Assembly: GCA_009599575.1 (NCBI GenBank)
Contig: VWND01000008.1
Span: 744,001 to 808,000 of the forward strand
DNA length: 64,000 nt
Origin: Blumeriella jaapii
Taxonomy: Eukaryota; Ascomycota; Leotiomycetes; Helotiales; Drepanopezizaceae
Reading direction: 5' to 3'
The position numbers and the translations under genes were made by a program. The notes under the pieces are model-generated. The model was not told where the DNA came from, did not search any database, and saw nothing but the letters and a program-made list of their open reading frames with translations. How positions within the stretch are numbered: the first letter of the stretch is position 1; each line of letters opens with the position of its first letter. Positions 23,484-34,645 of the stretch are shown in pieces.

Positions 23484-23978
23484 TCAGTGGGCGGATTGCC
23501 TCCGCGAGTATCGAGACTGATCGAAAGAGCTGGCGTAGGCCCGCAACGCCTTGCGCGACTCGTTCGAGAGTTGGACGGGGTCCGTCGACGACGACGACGA
23601 CGACGACGTGGTGCTCTGCATGGAGAAGAGGCTCGATTGCGAGCTGGAGGGGCTCAGGGTGGCCTTGGTGAGGCTGGCCGGCGACGACTGCGGCCGCGAG
23701 GGGCCGGGGAAGTGCGATGCTCGGGGCACGGGGGTGGTGCCATAGGGTTGGGCGTGGCTGAAGTTGTACGCCGGCTCCATCACGAAGCCGTGGCTCGGTT
23801 GCTTGGCTGACCATGAGCAGGGCGCTCGCGACGATGTCGGGGACGAGGCGGCCGAGCCTGCGGTCGAGGCACTCTCGTACTCTGCCAGACGGCAGGATTC
23901 GGAACAGTAGACGTTGCCGTCGGTTTGCCGGTCACAGGCGAGGCAGAAGGCGGGCGACCACTCCATCTCGAACATCAT
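23484..23978 (-). CDS. Ecl1-type life-span regulatory, zinc-binding protein
   Basis: Single-exon protein of 164 residues from ATG 23978 (in-frame ATGs at 23975 and 23966 are alternatives). The N-terminus has a compact Cys cluster: WSPAFCLACDRQTDGNVYCS, then ESCRLAEYE, i.e. CxxC then CxxxC, the hallmark of the small fungal Ecl1 family (fission-yeast Ecl1/2/3 extend chronological life span). A Ser/Pro-rich linker follows, including a pure Ser run encoded by a (GAC)n tract on the plus strand near 23586-23608. The C-terminus NESRKALRAYASSFDQSRYS is the second conserved block I associate with the filamentous-fungal members. It is the only convincing gene in about 17 kb of repeat-rich DNA. A T-rich run (plus strand about 23991-24005) sits just upstream, in its 5' leader. 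Role in this organism is inferred. Confidence 0.85.
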   Translation of the reverse strand: MMFEMEWSPAFCLACDRQTDGNVYCSESCRLAEYESASTAGSAASSPTSSRAPCSWSAKQPSHGFVMEPAYNFSHAQPYGTTPVPRASHFPGPSRPQSSPASLTKATLSPSSSQSSLFSMQSTTSSSSSSSTDPVQLSNESRKALRAYASSFDQSRYSRRQSAH

Positions 23979-26900
23979 TCTGCGTCTCTGTTTTTTTTTT
24001 TTTTTGTTTGAGGGGAGGTTGCGGGAGAGTTGGGAGGGGTTGGGAGCGTGATGTTTCGTTGAGGCGAGACGACCAGGTGAATGAAGGGGGGGGGGACACC
24101 TCGGGGGCGTGTGGGAGGCAGGAGGGGGCAGACGGTGCCTTTAAAAGAAGGCGCCCCGGCTTCGGCTTCGGCTTCGGCGTCGGGGGTGGGCGTGGGTGCG
24201 GGTGCGGGTGCGGGACGGTGCTGTAAGGGAGAGCGATGGATATAGATGGGTACCTTTGTGGTGCCTTGTGGTGCCGGATGGTGTGACTCAACGAGGTGGA
24301 GCCGCGAGGGAGGATCGAGAGGAAGAGCAGATAAACAGCCGTGCGAGGCGGCTCCCGTCCGTACAGTGCAGTGCAGCGCCGCGCAGTGAGTGGAGCCGGC
24401 GTCGGGGCCACAGGGCAAAGCCGCGCCAGAGGGATGACGTGACGGGGAGTCGAGGGGGGATGGATGGATGGATGGATGGGGGGATGGATGGATGCCTGGG
24501 GTTTTGGGTGGTGGGCAGGTTGGTGGGCAGGTGGGCAGGTTATTTGGTGATTTGGTTCTTTGGTGATTTGGTTCTTTGGTGATTTGGTGGTTTGGTTCTT
24601 TGCGTGCTGGCTGGCGTGCTGGCTGGCGTGCACACATTCGAAACGTGAGATAGTGGTCCTGGGGTCGGAGGGAGGAGCCTGCACATATACTTTCGAGATG
24701 TGGATGTGGGGATCGATGCGCACTCGTAATGCCTGCCCGTTTCGAGCCGGGCGAGCTTTTCGGTCAAGCGCGAAAAGCGACACCAGGCGACGGGGGTGCG
24801 GGTGGAGACGACGAAACTAGAACCACCTCGCAGTGGAGACCCGAGTGGCTGTGGGACCGGGGGACGGGCGGGGACCGGTGGGGCCCGGTGGGGACGCCCC
24901 GGTGTGGCCGCATCAACGAGGCGAGGGGTCGGGTCGCTGCAGATGACGGTAGCGTGTACGGTACAGGCAGGGTACAGCACAGTGGTGTACTGTACATACT
25001 AGTACTGTACGATGTACCATATACCGTATACCGTATGTACAGATACCGTGTGCCGTGTGTACACTACGTACAATATACCGTATACCGCATCTACAGATAC
25101 ATTACGGTATAGTATGCACGTGCATACCAGATGCACACAGCACACAGCACACGGCTGTCAAAGGTCGACTGTGTGTGTATTGCTGCACCCTCAATTGCAC
25201 TTCTTCTACGACCTACATACTACCTACTACCAACGACCTACTATCCACTATCCACTACCAACTACCTCCTGCCTACTCCCTACTCCCTACGACCTACTCC
25301 CTACGACCTACTCCCTACGACCTGCTCCCTACATACAGCATCGCTGCAGATACGCCCCTGCCAAAATACGCCTAGATGTCTTCGCACCCGGCGTTGCGCC
25401 TGATCTCTCACACTCTCTCTCTTCCCCCTCCACTCCCCCCCTCTATCTCTTTCGCCTCCCCCTCCCCCTCCCCTCGCGCTCCTTAATCTTTGCTCAATTT
25501 CCATCTGATCAGTGTGATACAGGCGCCATGCTGGACACCAGAAACATCCTCAATCTCAGGCAAGGCAGACGCTCCACCCCCCACCTCGAGCGATGGGATG
25601 TCGAGGTCCTCTAGGCTGTGCGACCACCCCTACGGACCAGTCATCCGCCGTCTCTGGCTTGGGGAGAGATGGTGTACAGTACTGTACTGTACCGCACAGT
25701 ACTGTACATAGTACACACGCACACACGCACACACACACACACACACACAGTAAGAGGAAGCTGAGACGCTACGGAGCAATGCAAAGTCTAAGTGGCGCCT
25801 TTCCCGCCCTCGACCTGCGCAAGGGTCCAAAGTCAACAAAACAACGAGAGAGTTGCGCCTACGACTCTAACCCGATGGCATCACACTTGCAGAAACAACG
25901 AGCGCGCTTCACTTATTGGCGGATGCAGCCTCCTCCATCATTCCTCTGCACTGCTCTTTTCTATCGGCGCCGCTTGCATTCCCTACCAGGCGCGATCGAT
26001 GCCCCCCCCCCCAGAGCGCCCCGACTCGTTTGTCTCGTTGCCATTGGGCCCTCTGTTCCATCTCGTCCGAAGCTTGCCAGACAGCTGGAATCGCATCTCA
26101 CCCCGAGCTCGGCGGCGAGCGGCTGACGGGTATGCAGCCACCTCGAAAGAAAATGCTCTTCTCTCCGACGTCTGGCCTGCCCGTCGCGCAGTCAGCTGTT
26201 CCAGTCACTAGGTCGTCGTTCAAGACAACCACCCACCCTCACCCCTGCGTGGCCGTGATGGACGCGCACATCATCCGCCTTCACACACTCTGATCACGAT
26301 GATCGCGTTACGGCGGCGGCCGCGTGGTCTGATTGGGTGGGCGCGTAGAGAATTCCGAATCTGAGAAGCTGGTGTGGGTGTGATATCAACATCTAATCGA
26401 CACCACGCGGCCCCGGCCGGCCTAGCGGCGGCATTGTCACCATCAGAACATGTCTCCCGATGGAATCTCTCGCCGGCTCTAGCCTGGTCCTGTCCCTGTC
26501 CTGGATGGGCCAGTGAGGCCGAAACCCTCATTGCCTGCCGCTTTGTAAACTTCAATCATTCCATAAGTAGATTTGGGATGCGCACGAGGAGACCCTCGTC
26601 GCTCATTGGCCATCCGAGACCGGGGCCTCAGATAAGCTCCTCCTGTACTAGGGCAACGCGGGTTGGATGTGAACGGCATAGAGTTAATTTGCTCGCAACT
26701 GATCTGAAAAGCTGCAGTGAGTGAGGACCAAATCGGCAACCTCTTTTCCCCCTCGGGGTTCCACACCTCCTGAACATGTGCTATATTAGGACGGACTGCA
26801 CGTTTCACTGACATTTGTGTCCTGCGCTGAAGCGCCCCTGTGCGGCGCCCCCGGAATCCTCGGTTTCCAAACGTCCCCAGTCGTCTTCTGGTCCTTTATG

Positions 26901-27954
26901 TGAGGCGGCTATGTTTATGTCGCCCGGGGCCGCACCCAGGGTCGCACGCATGCTGGTAGCGATCCTCACCAGGGTCTGAGAGTGCACCCCGTGGGGTCAC
27001 TCGTCACTTGGTTATCAGCGTCGCAGGTGTTTCTGACCTCTCGAAGTCGCCGTCCATCCATTTCCGAGCCTCATGCTGTCGTCACCCGCACGCATTCTGG
27101 CCCTGAGTCGATCTGGGTCGCCACTCTTCGAACGAAACAAGCCGGTGTCAGCTGTGCGGCTATGATTAGGCGCCTCCCTCGGATCCAAAGCGAGGTCAGC
27201 GGTTCGGCCCAGGAGAAGTTTATCCAGACAGCATGTACAGCCAGTACAGTTACAGTATGAGAAGTAGAATCATTCTGTCTTTCGTCATTGACGATTCGGA
27301 TGATTCCATGGCGCCTGGGTCGGAAGACAAACAATCATGCACTGACATCTGAGTACACACGGCTTCTTAGGTCGTGGTACTGTATAGTAGGCTTGGTACA
27401 GTAGGCTGGACGGACCGTACTGTACATGTACCATGGACCCTAAGTACTTGCATCCTACAGTACCGTACCTACCGTACATACTGTACAGTACTGTACAGTA
27501 CCAGACCTACTGTACAGCACGATGTACCCTCGTAGAAAGGGTCCTCGGCTATTGCCTTGGCTCTGGGGTTAAACTCTACACATACTATACATGTCAAACC
27601 AAGTCTACGGCGATTAAGTTGAGTTTGCGCCGTAGGCGCCATCGAATCAACCATCCCGTCACCGTTCAGCACAGGCAGACCACGAGCATCATGACGGCGC
27701 CATCGCGAGATTACATACGTGATGGACCGACCGGTGTCTCGTGATCCTTTCTGAAAATACAGACCGTACCGATGGCAATTTCAACATCAATGTCATCTGA
27801 TAGGGAGTCGGCACCCCTCGATTCTTAAGCGAGATCTCGCGTGTTGATCAATACTTCCTGTGCTTACTGTATTGATTGTACTGTCTCGCGAGTGAACAAG
27901 ATGTGGAAGCCGATCCCAAGCTCGGTACTGTACAGTACAGTACTGTACGTACTG

Positions 27955-27988
27955 TATGTATGTATGTATGTATGTATGTATGTATGTA
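27955..27988. repeat. (TATG)n microsatellite joined to a GTAC cluster
   Basis: Seven or eight TATG units immediately follow a TACTGTACAGTACAGTACTG cluster, suggesting the GTAC motif and TATG runs grow from one another by slippage. Confidence 0.9.
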
Positions 27989-28344
27989 CTTCTACACAGC
28001 TACACTGTACACATACATACATACATACTCACAGCATTGGTCGGTCGATGGCGCGAGATCTCCCGTCTCACTCGTCAGCGCGGAGCTCTCGCTGCCAATC
28101 GCAAGCCCTCATTCTTTGCGGCTTGTTCAGCCAGCCAGCCAAGGCGAAGCACGCACAGACTTACAGCACGTACTGTAAGTAAGTATCTCCACGATGCCGC
28201 TCGTCGCCAATCTCAGAGTTTCGATGGCCAACGCTTATTGGTTCTGCGGGGCGATGGCCGGAGGTGGGCCCTTCATCCACCCTGGGCCTCCAGACAATCT
28301 CGCATTTTCGTGCAGGAGAAACTTCCGTTATCACGGTCTCGGTC

Positions 28345-28373
28345 TCTGGCTGGCTGGCTCTGGCTGGCTGGCT

Positions 28374-28419
<46 letters not shown>

Positions 28420-28431
28420 CGCTCGCTCGCT
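28345..28431. repeat. (GGCT)n / (CGCT)n microsatellite
   Basis: About fifteen tandem GGCT units with one or two TCTGGCT interruptions, ending in a short CGCT run. It encodes spurious Trp-Leu-Ala-Gly repeats. Confidence 0.93.
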
Positions 28432-30860
28432 CGGCTTTCCTTCGCAGATAATCACCATGTGCTAGGCCGGCTTGGGTCGGTCGGCCTCTCAGCTCTCGGG
28501 GCCAGACCTTGCCAGACGGGCCAAACTCTCTTAGCGATCATCACCACTTGCTGGATGTGACCGGTCGTTTCCCCCGCATTTTACACGCTGGAATGTGTTG
28601 TGTACAAAGAGTACACGCTGCACTCCGTGCCGTCGACGTGAAGTCGCCAGTACCTGTATTCCAAGATACAGGTGTTTGCAAACCGGACGACGGCGAACAA
28701 CAGGCGGGATGAAGCGCCTCCGCCGTCAGCACCCTTCACTCCTCATCCATCTCCATCCCCATCCCCATCCCCATCACACACAGAGCACATCGGACGCGTG
28801 TTTTTGCTTTTTTCCCCCGCACTCGTTCTGGCTGTCTGCAGCTGCAGATGCAGCTGCAGCAACAGGGACTGCCAAGTTGGGTTGGGAATAGGCCCATGTC
28901 CACGCTACTTGCCCTTTCGATTGGTACTGTGATGCTCCTGCTACTGCTTTTGCTAGAAGTTACATGCTGCGAGAAGTCTCTGCGAGAAGCTCTCGTCCTC
29001 GTCCTTCCAAGTTCGACTTCTAAGTTCGACGTCGACCGCGGGGTTCCAGCCTCCTTCAACCCAAAGGTCGCACGGTCAGCCTCCTCTCTTCCCTCCTCAG
29101 GGGAAGAAGACGAGGACAAGGACGAGAGCTCCGTGACGGGCTGCACGGCATCCTGCCCTGTATGCATGGCAAGTACGTGGTCCGGTGCGACGCCCCTCAC
29201 CTGCCAGAGGAGGGGGGAGCACAGCAGCGGGCGGACTGCTGATCCCGCGCGAAATCTTGCTCTGTCCCGGCACGGTGGCTTTCCTCTCGTGCTGCGGTGC
29301 GAACCTCCGTCGTGGAGAAAGTGCCTTGACGGGCCAGGGGCCGTTTCCTCGCTGCTGAAGAAATGCACAAGACGATCTGCTTCAACGAGGCCCGGCCAAG
29401 CGAAGCGAAGCGAAGCGAGTGGCGACCCAAAACAGAACAGCCAACCCAGCTCGACCGCACATCGCCGGTCTATCACATCTCACTCTCGCCTAGGTAGTCT
29501 CTCCTCGCCCTCCTCAAGTACCGGACCGCGCCTCTTGACTGGATTGTTCGACTCTGATGGTATCACGGCTGGTCACTGAGCACATGGCTCTTGCATTCCA
29601 AGCCGTTCTGTGTATCCCCACGTCGGTGTGACACTCGTCATCACATCCCATCACTTCTCACCCATTTCCTCTCCCCTCTCGGACAAGGAAGAACGACTCG
29701 GAAGAATCGCTCCCACGTCTCAACCATCTCGGGGGCCAAACTCTCCAGAACCCCCCTGGGCGCATTCCAGGCTACACTGGATGACCACTGGCGACCGGTG
29801 TGGTGTAGTGTGGTGTGGTGTTCTCGCTGCCGAGTCCTCTCTCTCAGTACACGACTTGTCGTTTTGAGCGTCTGTGGAGAGTTACATCAAGCAAGGCGCT
29901 GGCTTCTGTTGACAGCGTGGGGGCATACCTACTTTGCCATTGACTGGCCCGGGCGAGAAGTGACGTGGGTGGGTATGATGGATGGGAGAAGTGCGCCTGT
30001 GATGTTTTTGATAGCTGCTGCGCCTGTCGAGGACACCTTGGGATTGGAGCGGGTGGACTGCCGGCTTTGCCATGTTCTGACTGCCTTCGTGATCTCGACG
30101 ACCGCTTCTGGCTCCTCTCCAAGAATCCGTGCGAACGGTGGCAGCGCTTGTATCTGGCCTGACCGAGCTCGGGGCCAGAAATTCGATGCATCGTTTCCAC
30201 TCGGGGTCTGGCCAACTCGAAGCTGATTCTACCAGTAGCAAGGCTCGGTGCTTGCGCGTTGCAGCTGCTCCGTTTCGCGAGAACATGATGCGTGTTTACC
30301 AGGTCGCAACCGGGAACCGCTTCACCCAGGCACCGACGTCGTTGGCGATAGCCACTCTCCTTCCGGCCCGATGCTGGACGTGTCGGACGGATCTGAAGAG
30401 CGACGTCCGTCCTGAAGCGAGCGCTCGTGCTAAGAAAGGGAACAGGAAAAGACTCTCTGATGACGACAAAAGCCAAGAGAAGCCCTTGGAATACGCTGGC
30501 ACGAAACTCGAGGTGAACGAACCTTCCCATGGTCTGGGAACACGCCGTTTGGTGACGCCTCTCACGAAGCGCGGCAATGGCTTCCGGGACTCTAGCCTCC
30601 CAGAAGTATCAGTTTCTAGGTTCGCTAGAGAATGCAAGTGTCTCTCCGTGTCCTCAGGACTACCTACGACTTTCCATGACTATGTGATGATTTGTGATAC
30701 GCGCCTTGTTGTTGCAACTGAACATCTTCGACGTCAGGATTAATCTAGAGCGGCAAAACAACTTACCATCGGTCAGTTCACCCCATCAGGTCTGTCTTGC
30801 TAGCTGCACCGTACAGAGCATTCATCCCGAGTTGACCTGGCACAACCAGCTCCTGGTCGT

Positions 30861-32279
30861 CTATGGCGTCGCCATCTCCAGTTTCGCCTTCGCAACGAGA
30901 TCCACCCAGATCGGTGGCCGCCTTCTCCTCTCGCTCCCTACACCCTCGGCCTCGGAACCCCAGCGCAGCAGCGCCTCCTCCGCTCCCCACTCTCCCATAG
31001 CCATCAGCCCAACTGGCACCTTTCCCTCGGTGCCCTCCTCCGCCTCCTCACCGGCACCTTGCCCTCCCTCAGGCTTCACATACCCCACCGGCACGGTCAG
31101 CGCCGGCAGCCCCAGGAAGTTCGCCATCCAAACGTACTCCATGGTCTTCAGCGTGACGTTCCCATCGCTGAGGCCATACCTCAGCTCTTCTTTACCCCCG
31201 ATCTTCCAGCCAGCGCAGGAAGTCGTGGGCGTCAGCAGCATCATGCCGGGATGCTACTGCCAGAGATAGGCGAGGTGCTGCATGAGGAGCTGGCGCAGCT
31301 TCTGGGCGAGTACGTAGTCGGTCGCGGGCGTGACGGTACCGAGCGCAATCATGATGCGGTTGGCGGCGGTGAGGTTGTGCGTGTCGGGCAGGAGAGTGGC
31401 GGCATCGGTCAGGACGGTCATGGCGTGGGCGAGCTGACCTTCTCCCAGGAACGGAATGGCAACTGGCACGACGGTGTAGTCATGTAGCGCGACCAATCTG
31501 CTCATGACCGATCGACACCGCCTCTGGATAGCAGGTGTCGCGCGGCCAAACCAAGCCTCGTCGACGCCCAACGCTTGGTTTTGACGGAGCGACGGTGACA
31601 GCATCGATAGAGAGGGAGCCGGGAAGATGGACGAGGGATCGGGCTCTCCAATCACTTGGTAGAAGGCTGTCAGCGAGGCCATGTCCGCGGCTAGAGGACC
31701 GTTCACTGCACATGTGGAAGCGTGATTCACGCAGGGTTTGAAGGAGAGACGGCCGTGAGATGGTTTGAGACCGACGACCGAGCAGAACGCTGCCGGGATG
31801 CGAATACTCCCGCCGCCATCGCCACCGAGAGCGACGGGGACGAGCCCGCAGGCCACGGCGTACCCACAGCCACTCGACGAGCCCCCGGTGTAGTAGTGAT
31901 TGTTACCCGACGTATCTTGAAGAGATTAATGCGAGCCAGGTGGTGAAGTATCTCTCCGAATCAAGGGCAGCAGCGCTCTCGCCACGGCGGTCGGCGTCAC
32001 CTCTCCCGCCGAGTACCGTGCGTGATAGTCAGCTACAGAATAGTAGCCGTTCGAAGCTTGCCTCGGAGACGCCGTTGCACCTGCGGCGGGCGCTGGCGAG
32101 GCCGGCTCGTGTTTGCTGCGGGCGACCGGCGACGAGACCGGGGCGGCGCGGGGGACAACGGTAGGATCGTATCTCGGTTCGTCGTGCTCGAGATGCTCTC
32201 TGATCTTGCGAAGATTGGCGAATCCTGTGTTTTCCCAGACGCTCTGACGGACGGGGCTGAGATGCTCCAGGCTGGATAT
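30861..32279 (-). pseudogene. Amidase-signature protein remnant: internal deletion plus in-frame TAG
   Basis: Amidase-signature hydrolase, broken. The upstream fragment (32279 down to TAA at 31926) carries the N-terminal region: ISSLEHLSPVRQSVWENTGF and ADYHARYSAGEVTPTAVARA. The downstream fragment resumes at about 31919 with [20 protein letters not shown] and then [14 protein letters not shown], the cis-Ser and nucleophile-Ser blocks. Between them only a few bases separate segments that should be about 120 residues apart, so the catalytic Lys region is missing. Further on, TAG at 31254-31256 interrupts the same frame (LAYLWQ-stop-HPGMMLLTPTTS); a CAG-to-TAG change would explain it. The C-terminal part (WMANFLGLPALTVPVGYVKP onward) is otherwise intact down to 30861. 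It cannot make a working amidase as read. It sits at the edge of the repeat island. Confidence 0.85.
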
Positions 32280-32842
32280 CTCGGTGTGAGCTCATCGTGG
32301 TCCCCAACTACACGGCACGGCGTGGGACGCTCACATCAAGGCCGAAAGATGGAGAAATACGCCCCGGACGGGAGGATTCTCCTTCCTGTCGTTCTGGTAC
32401 GGTATGTCCGGTCTTCAGCCCGTCAGTTTATGCCCTGTACATACATCCCTACCTCGTCCCCCTGGACGTCGATCTCTCTCACTCACCCTTTCTGCGCCTC
32501 TGGATAATTCAGGAAGCCTGTCATGTTGTCCTGTCCGCTTGCCATCGAGCCAGCGACCGCAAAGAGGGGCTGTGAAGAGCGTCGAGACTCGTTGCGTGGG
32601 CGGGGGGTGAAGTAGGAGAGACGTTGCTCGGTCCGGAGACGACGCTGATGTTGCGCTGCATGTACTGTCTGTAGTCAGTCTCTCGAGATTGAAACCGTAT
32701 TTGGTTTGACCGGGATCGCAACCTTGTCGTGCCGCTTCTACAGTACGTGATCCTGGTCCCAAGTTGGAGAACCTCGCGGTCCGAAGTCACCTTGGTAGGA
32801 AATGGAAACATCCGAACCGACACACTTCTATTGAACTATCTA
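32280..32842. other. Intergenic or decayed 5' part of the amidase
   Basis: 563 bp upstream of the amidase fragment and downstream of the phytase-family gene. It may include the lost first exon of the amidase, but no frame there is convincing. Confidence 0.4.
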
Positions 32843-34645
32843 TCAACGGCGCTTGAACGGGCTCGAATCCTCCGGCAACTTGATCTTGAACACCAGCGCC
32901 TGGTTGTCGAGATTGAAGCCGCTAGCATCGGCGTACGGATAGGCACCCCCATTCATGTATCCGTCTTGAGTGATAAAGTCATTGTCGCTCATGCTGAAGA
33001 CGAACCACTCGTCGTCATCTCCATCCAACCCATCCACGGGCACCATGCCGAGGCTTTCCCACTTCTCGTTGAGCAAGCCGGCATCTTGCGCGCCGCCGTT
33101 GTGAAGCCCAAACCGCGCGAGTTGCGAATCTCGATTCATGTCGATGAAGGAGCAGTAGCGCGCGGGCGTGATGTCTGCCTTCAGAAGGCCGGCCGGGGCC
33201 GCGACGGAGCAATCGGCACAGTCGTACGTGCTTCCTTTGATATCGGTCGCCGAACTGATGTCGAAAATGTCGATGAAGCGGTAGATAGATTGCGAGCTCT
33301 TCTGTCCGCGTCCTGCGTTGGAGTCTCGGGCCAGGACCAGGAACTGGCCATCTTGTAGATGGAAGATCTCCGATTGGGATGCGGTTTTGGGGTTTTTCGA
33401 GTCCCCGGCCGTCGGATCCACCCAAAGGGGAAGCGGCACCACATATTCCCCAGCATGGATCGGCTTCGAAGGGTCAGAGATGTCGTACTTGAGCAGGCGA
33501 GCGTAGCGCTCGGTCTGGGATCTGAGACCTCCTTCTTGGTTTGCTGCGGCTTGGAGGAGGACATACAAGTCCTTGCCATCCCCACTGACGGTCAAGCCTT
33601 CGAATCCGTGGTTATTGTGCCGTCCGGTCGGCCCATCCTCTGGCTCCACCGGAGCGGAACCATCCCCGAAGACAGTAGGGGAACTTGCCGAGAACGACTG
33701 GGTCCCGTTTCGCCGAGGAATGACTGCTTCGACCGGACGAATGGCCCCTATCATCTGGCCAGCTGCGTCGAAGCGGTAGATGTATGGCCCATACTCATCG
33801 CTGATCCAGAAACTGCCGTCGTCGTTCAGGACCATCCCTTCAGGATCCATCGCGATTCGTTTCCCCCCGGGACCAGCACCGCCGAAACCATCGCCCTGAT
33901 GAGCAGGAAAGGTTAGCCTTTCCAATGTCAAGAGTCAACTGGGAGCCGCAAGCCCGTGAACACGCACCGTATAGGTTGCAACCGGGAGATCCGGGAAGCC
34001 GGGGTAACTCAAGTGCCCAGTCCCGTCAGCATCTAGACCCGTCAGAGGATTTCCATCCGGGCCGTAGAATCGTACGGTCTCCTTGTACGTGAAGATCAGG
34101 TTCTGGCCAAACGGGTTCTGGTCAGGCGCGGTCTGGCTCGGCGTAAACAAGATGTCCAGCTTGTGCACTCGGGGCTGGAAATTCAGAGTTCCTTGTGTAT
34201 TCCTAGCAACATGAATTCAGTCAATGCACGCCTCGATGGAACGTCACTTACCATCCTCTATCTGGAAGGCCCCAAATGACCCCCGTGTAACTCCCGTTAG
34301 GCAGCTTCTTCCACTGAGAGCGATCCAGAGCAAGAGCCGACCCAAAGTTCAAGGTGTCTCCGAACTGATCGCGCGCGTTGCCAGGGACGGAACCTTGCAC
34401 CCCATTAGCAAAAACCTCTTGAGTCTGGACGAAGCACGACAAGGACAGAGAGAATGAATCGAACCGCCTAGCCCAGGGTCATGAATATGAAGCCCGGGAT
34501 GAGCAACAAGCTGTGGAAATGTACACATACCATATCCCGCAAGCTCTTTGTACGTGAACGTTTTGCCATTACATGTTGTCTTGTCTACGCGCGTGAAAGC
34601 AGCTGAAGCAAGGCTTGCTGCAACACAGGTCTTGAGGAGAAGCAT
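32843..34645 (-). CDS. Secreted esterase-like phytase-family protein
   Basis: Four exons: 34531..34645, 34252..34393, 33968..34202 and 32843..33895, summing to 515 codons including stop (514 residues). An upstream in-frame ATG at 34681 exists, but the start at 34645 gives a typical signal peptide (MLLLKTCVAASLASAAF), so I chose it. The body matches the esterase-like domain of the phytase family: DPEGMVLNDDGSFWISDEYG, then the NNHGFEGLTVSGDGKDLYVL block, and NEKWESLGMVPVDG followed by DDEWFVFSMSDNDF near the end. These Asp/Glu-rich blades suggest a secreted beta-propeller that binds metal. True substrate unknown; similar fungal proteins are annotated as extracellular. Introns carry GTGCGT, GTAAGT and GTATGT donors. 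The first intron (34394-34530) is the longest at 137 bp and its acceptor is the least certain. Confidence 0.87.

Larger units (their letters stand above)
23979..30860. other. Gene-poor, simple-repeat island, right part
   Basis: No defensible gene in about 6.9 kb. Contents: GGATGGAT runs (24460-24496), a TTTGGTGATTTGGTTC tandem (24542-24600), GTAC clusters (24954-25110, 25674-25707, 27408-27520, 27924-27960), CTAC runs (25210-25330), a CA run (25711-25750), TATG (27955-27987), GGCT (28345-28420), and CCCATC (28745-28770). Near 25400-25510 a long pyrimidine tract precedes a short frame at 25527 (MLDTRNILNLRQ..., 28 residues). This resembles a fungal leader, but nothing recognisable follows. Frames at 28.8-30.7 kb overlap on both strands without family features. 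Confidence 0.55.

Noticed and set aside
13900..28000. GTAC motif as copper-response elements (GTAC core known from algae and plants)
   Set aside because: Those elements bind SBP-type factors that fungi lack, and the clusters here are not positioned before copper-related genes.
27850..28480. CRISPR-like or direct-repeat array
   Set aside because: The repeats are TATG and GGCT microsatellites without unique spacers, and the organism is eukaryotic.
28848..29579. 243-codon plus-strand frame with a hydrophobic N-terminal segment
   Set aside because: The hydrophobic Leu stretch could pass for a signal anchor, but an equally long frame lies opposite and nothing is conserved.
29844..30743. Frames of about 200 codons on both strands
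   Set aside because: Mutually overlapping, no family features, no clear introns.
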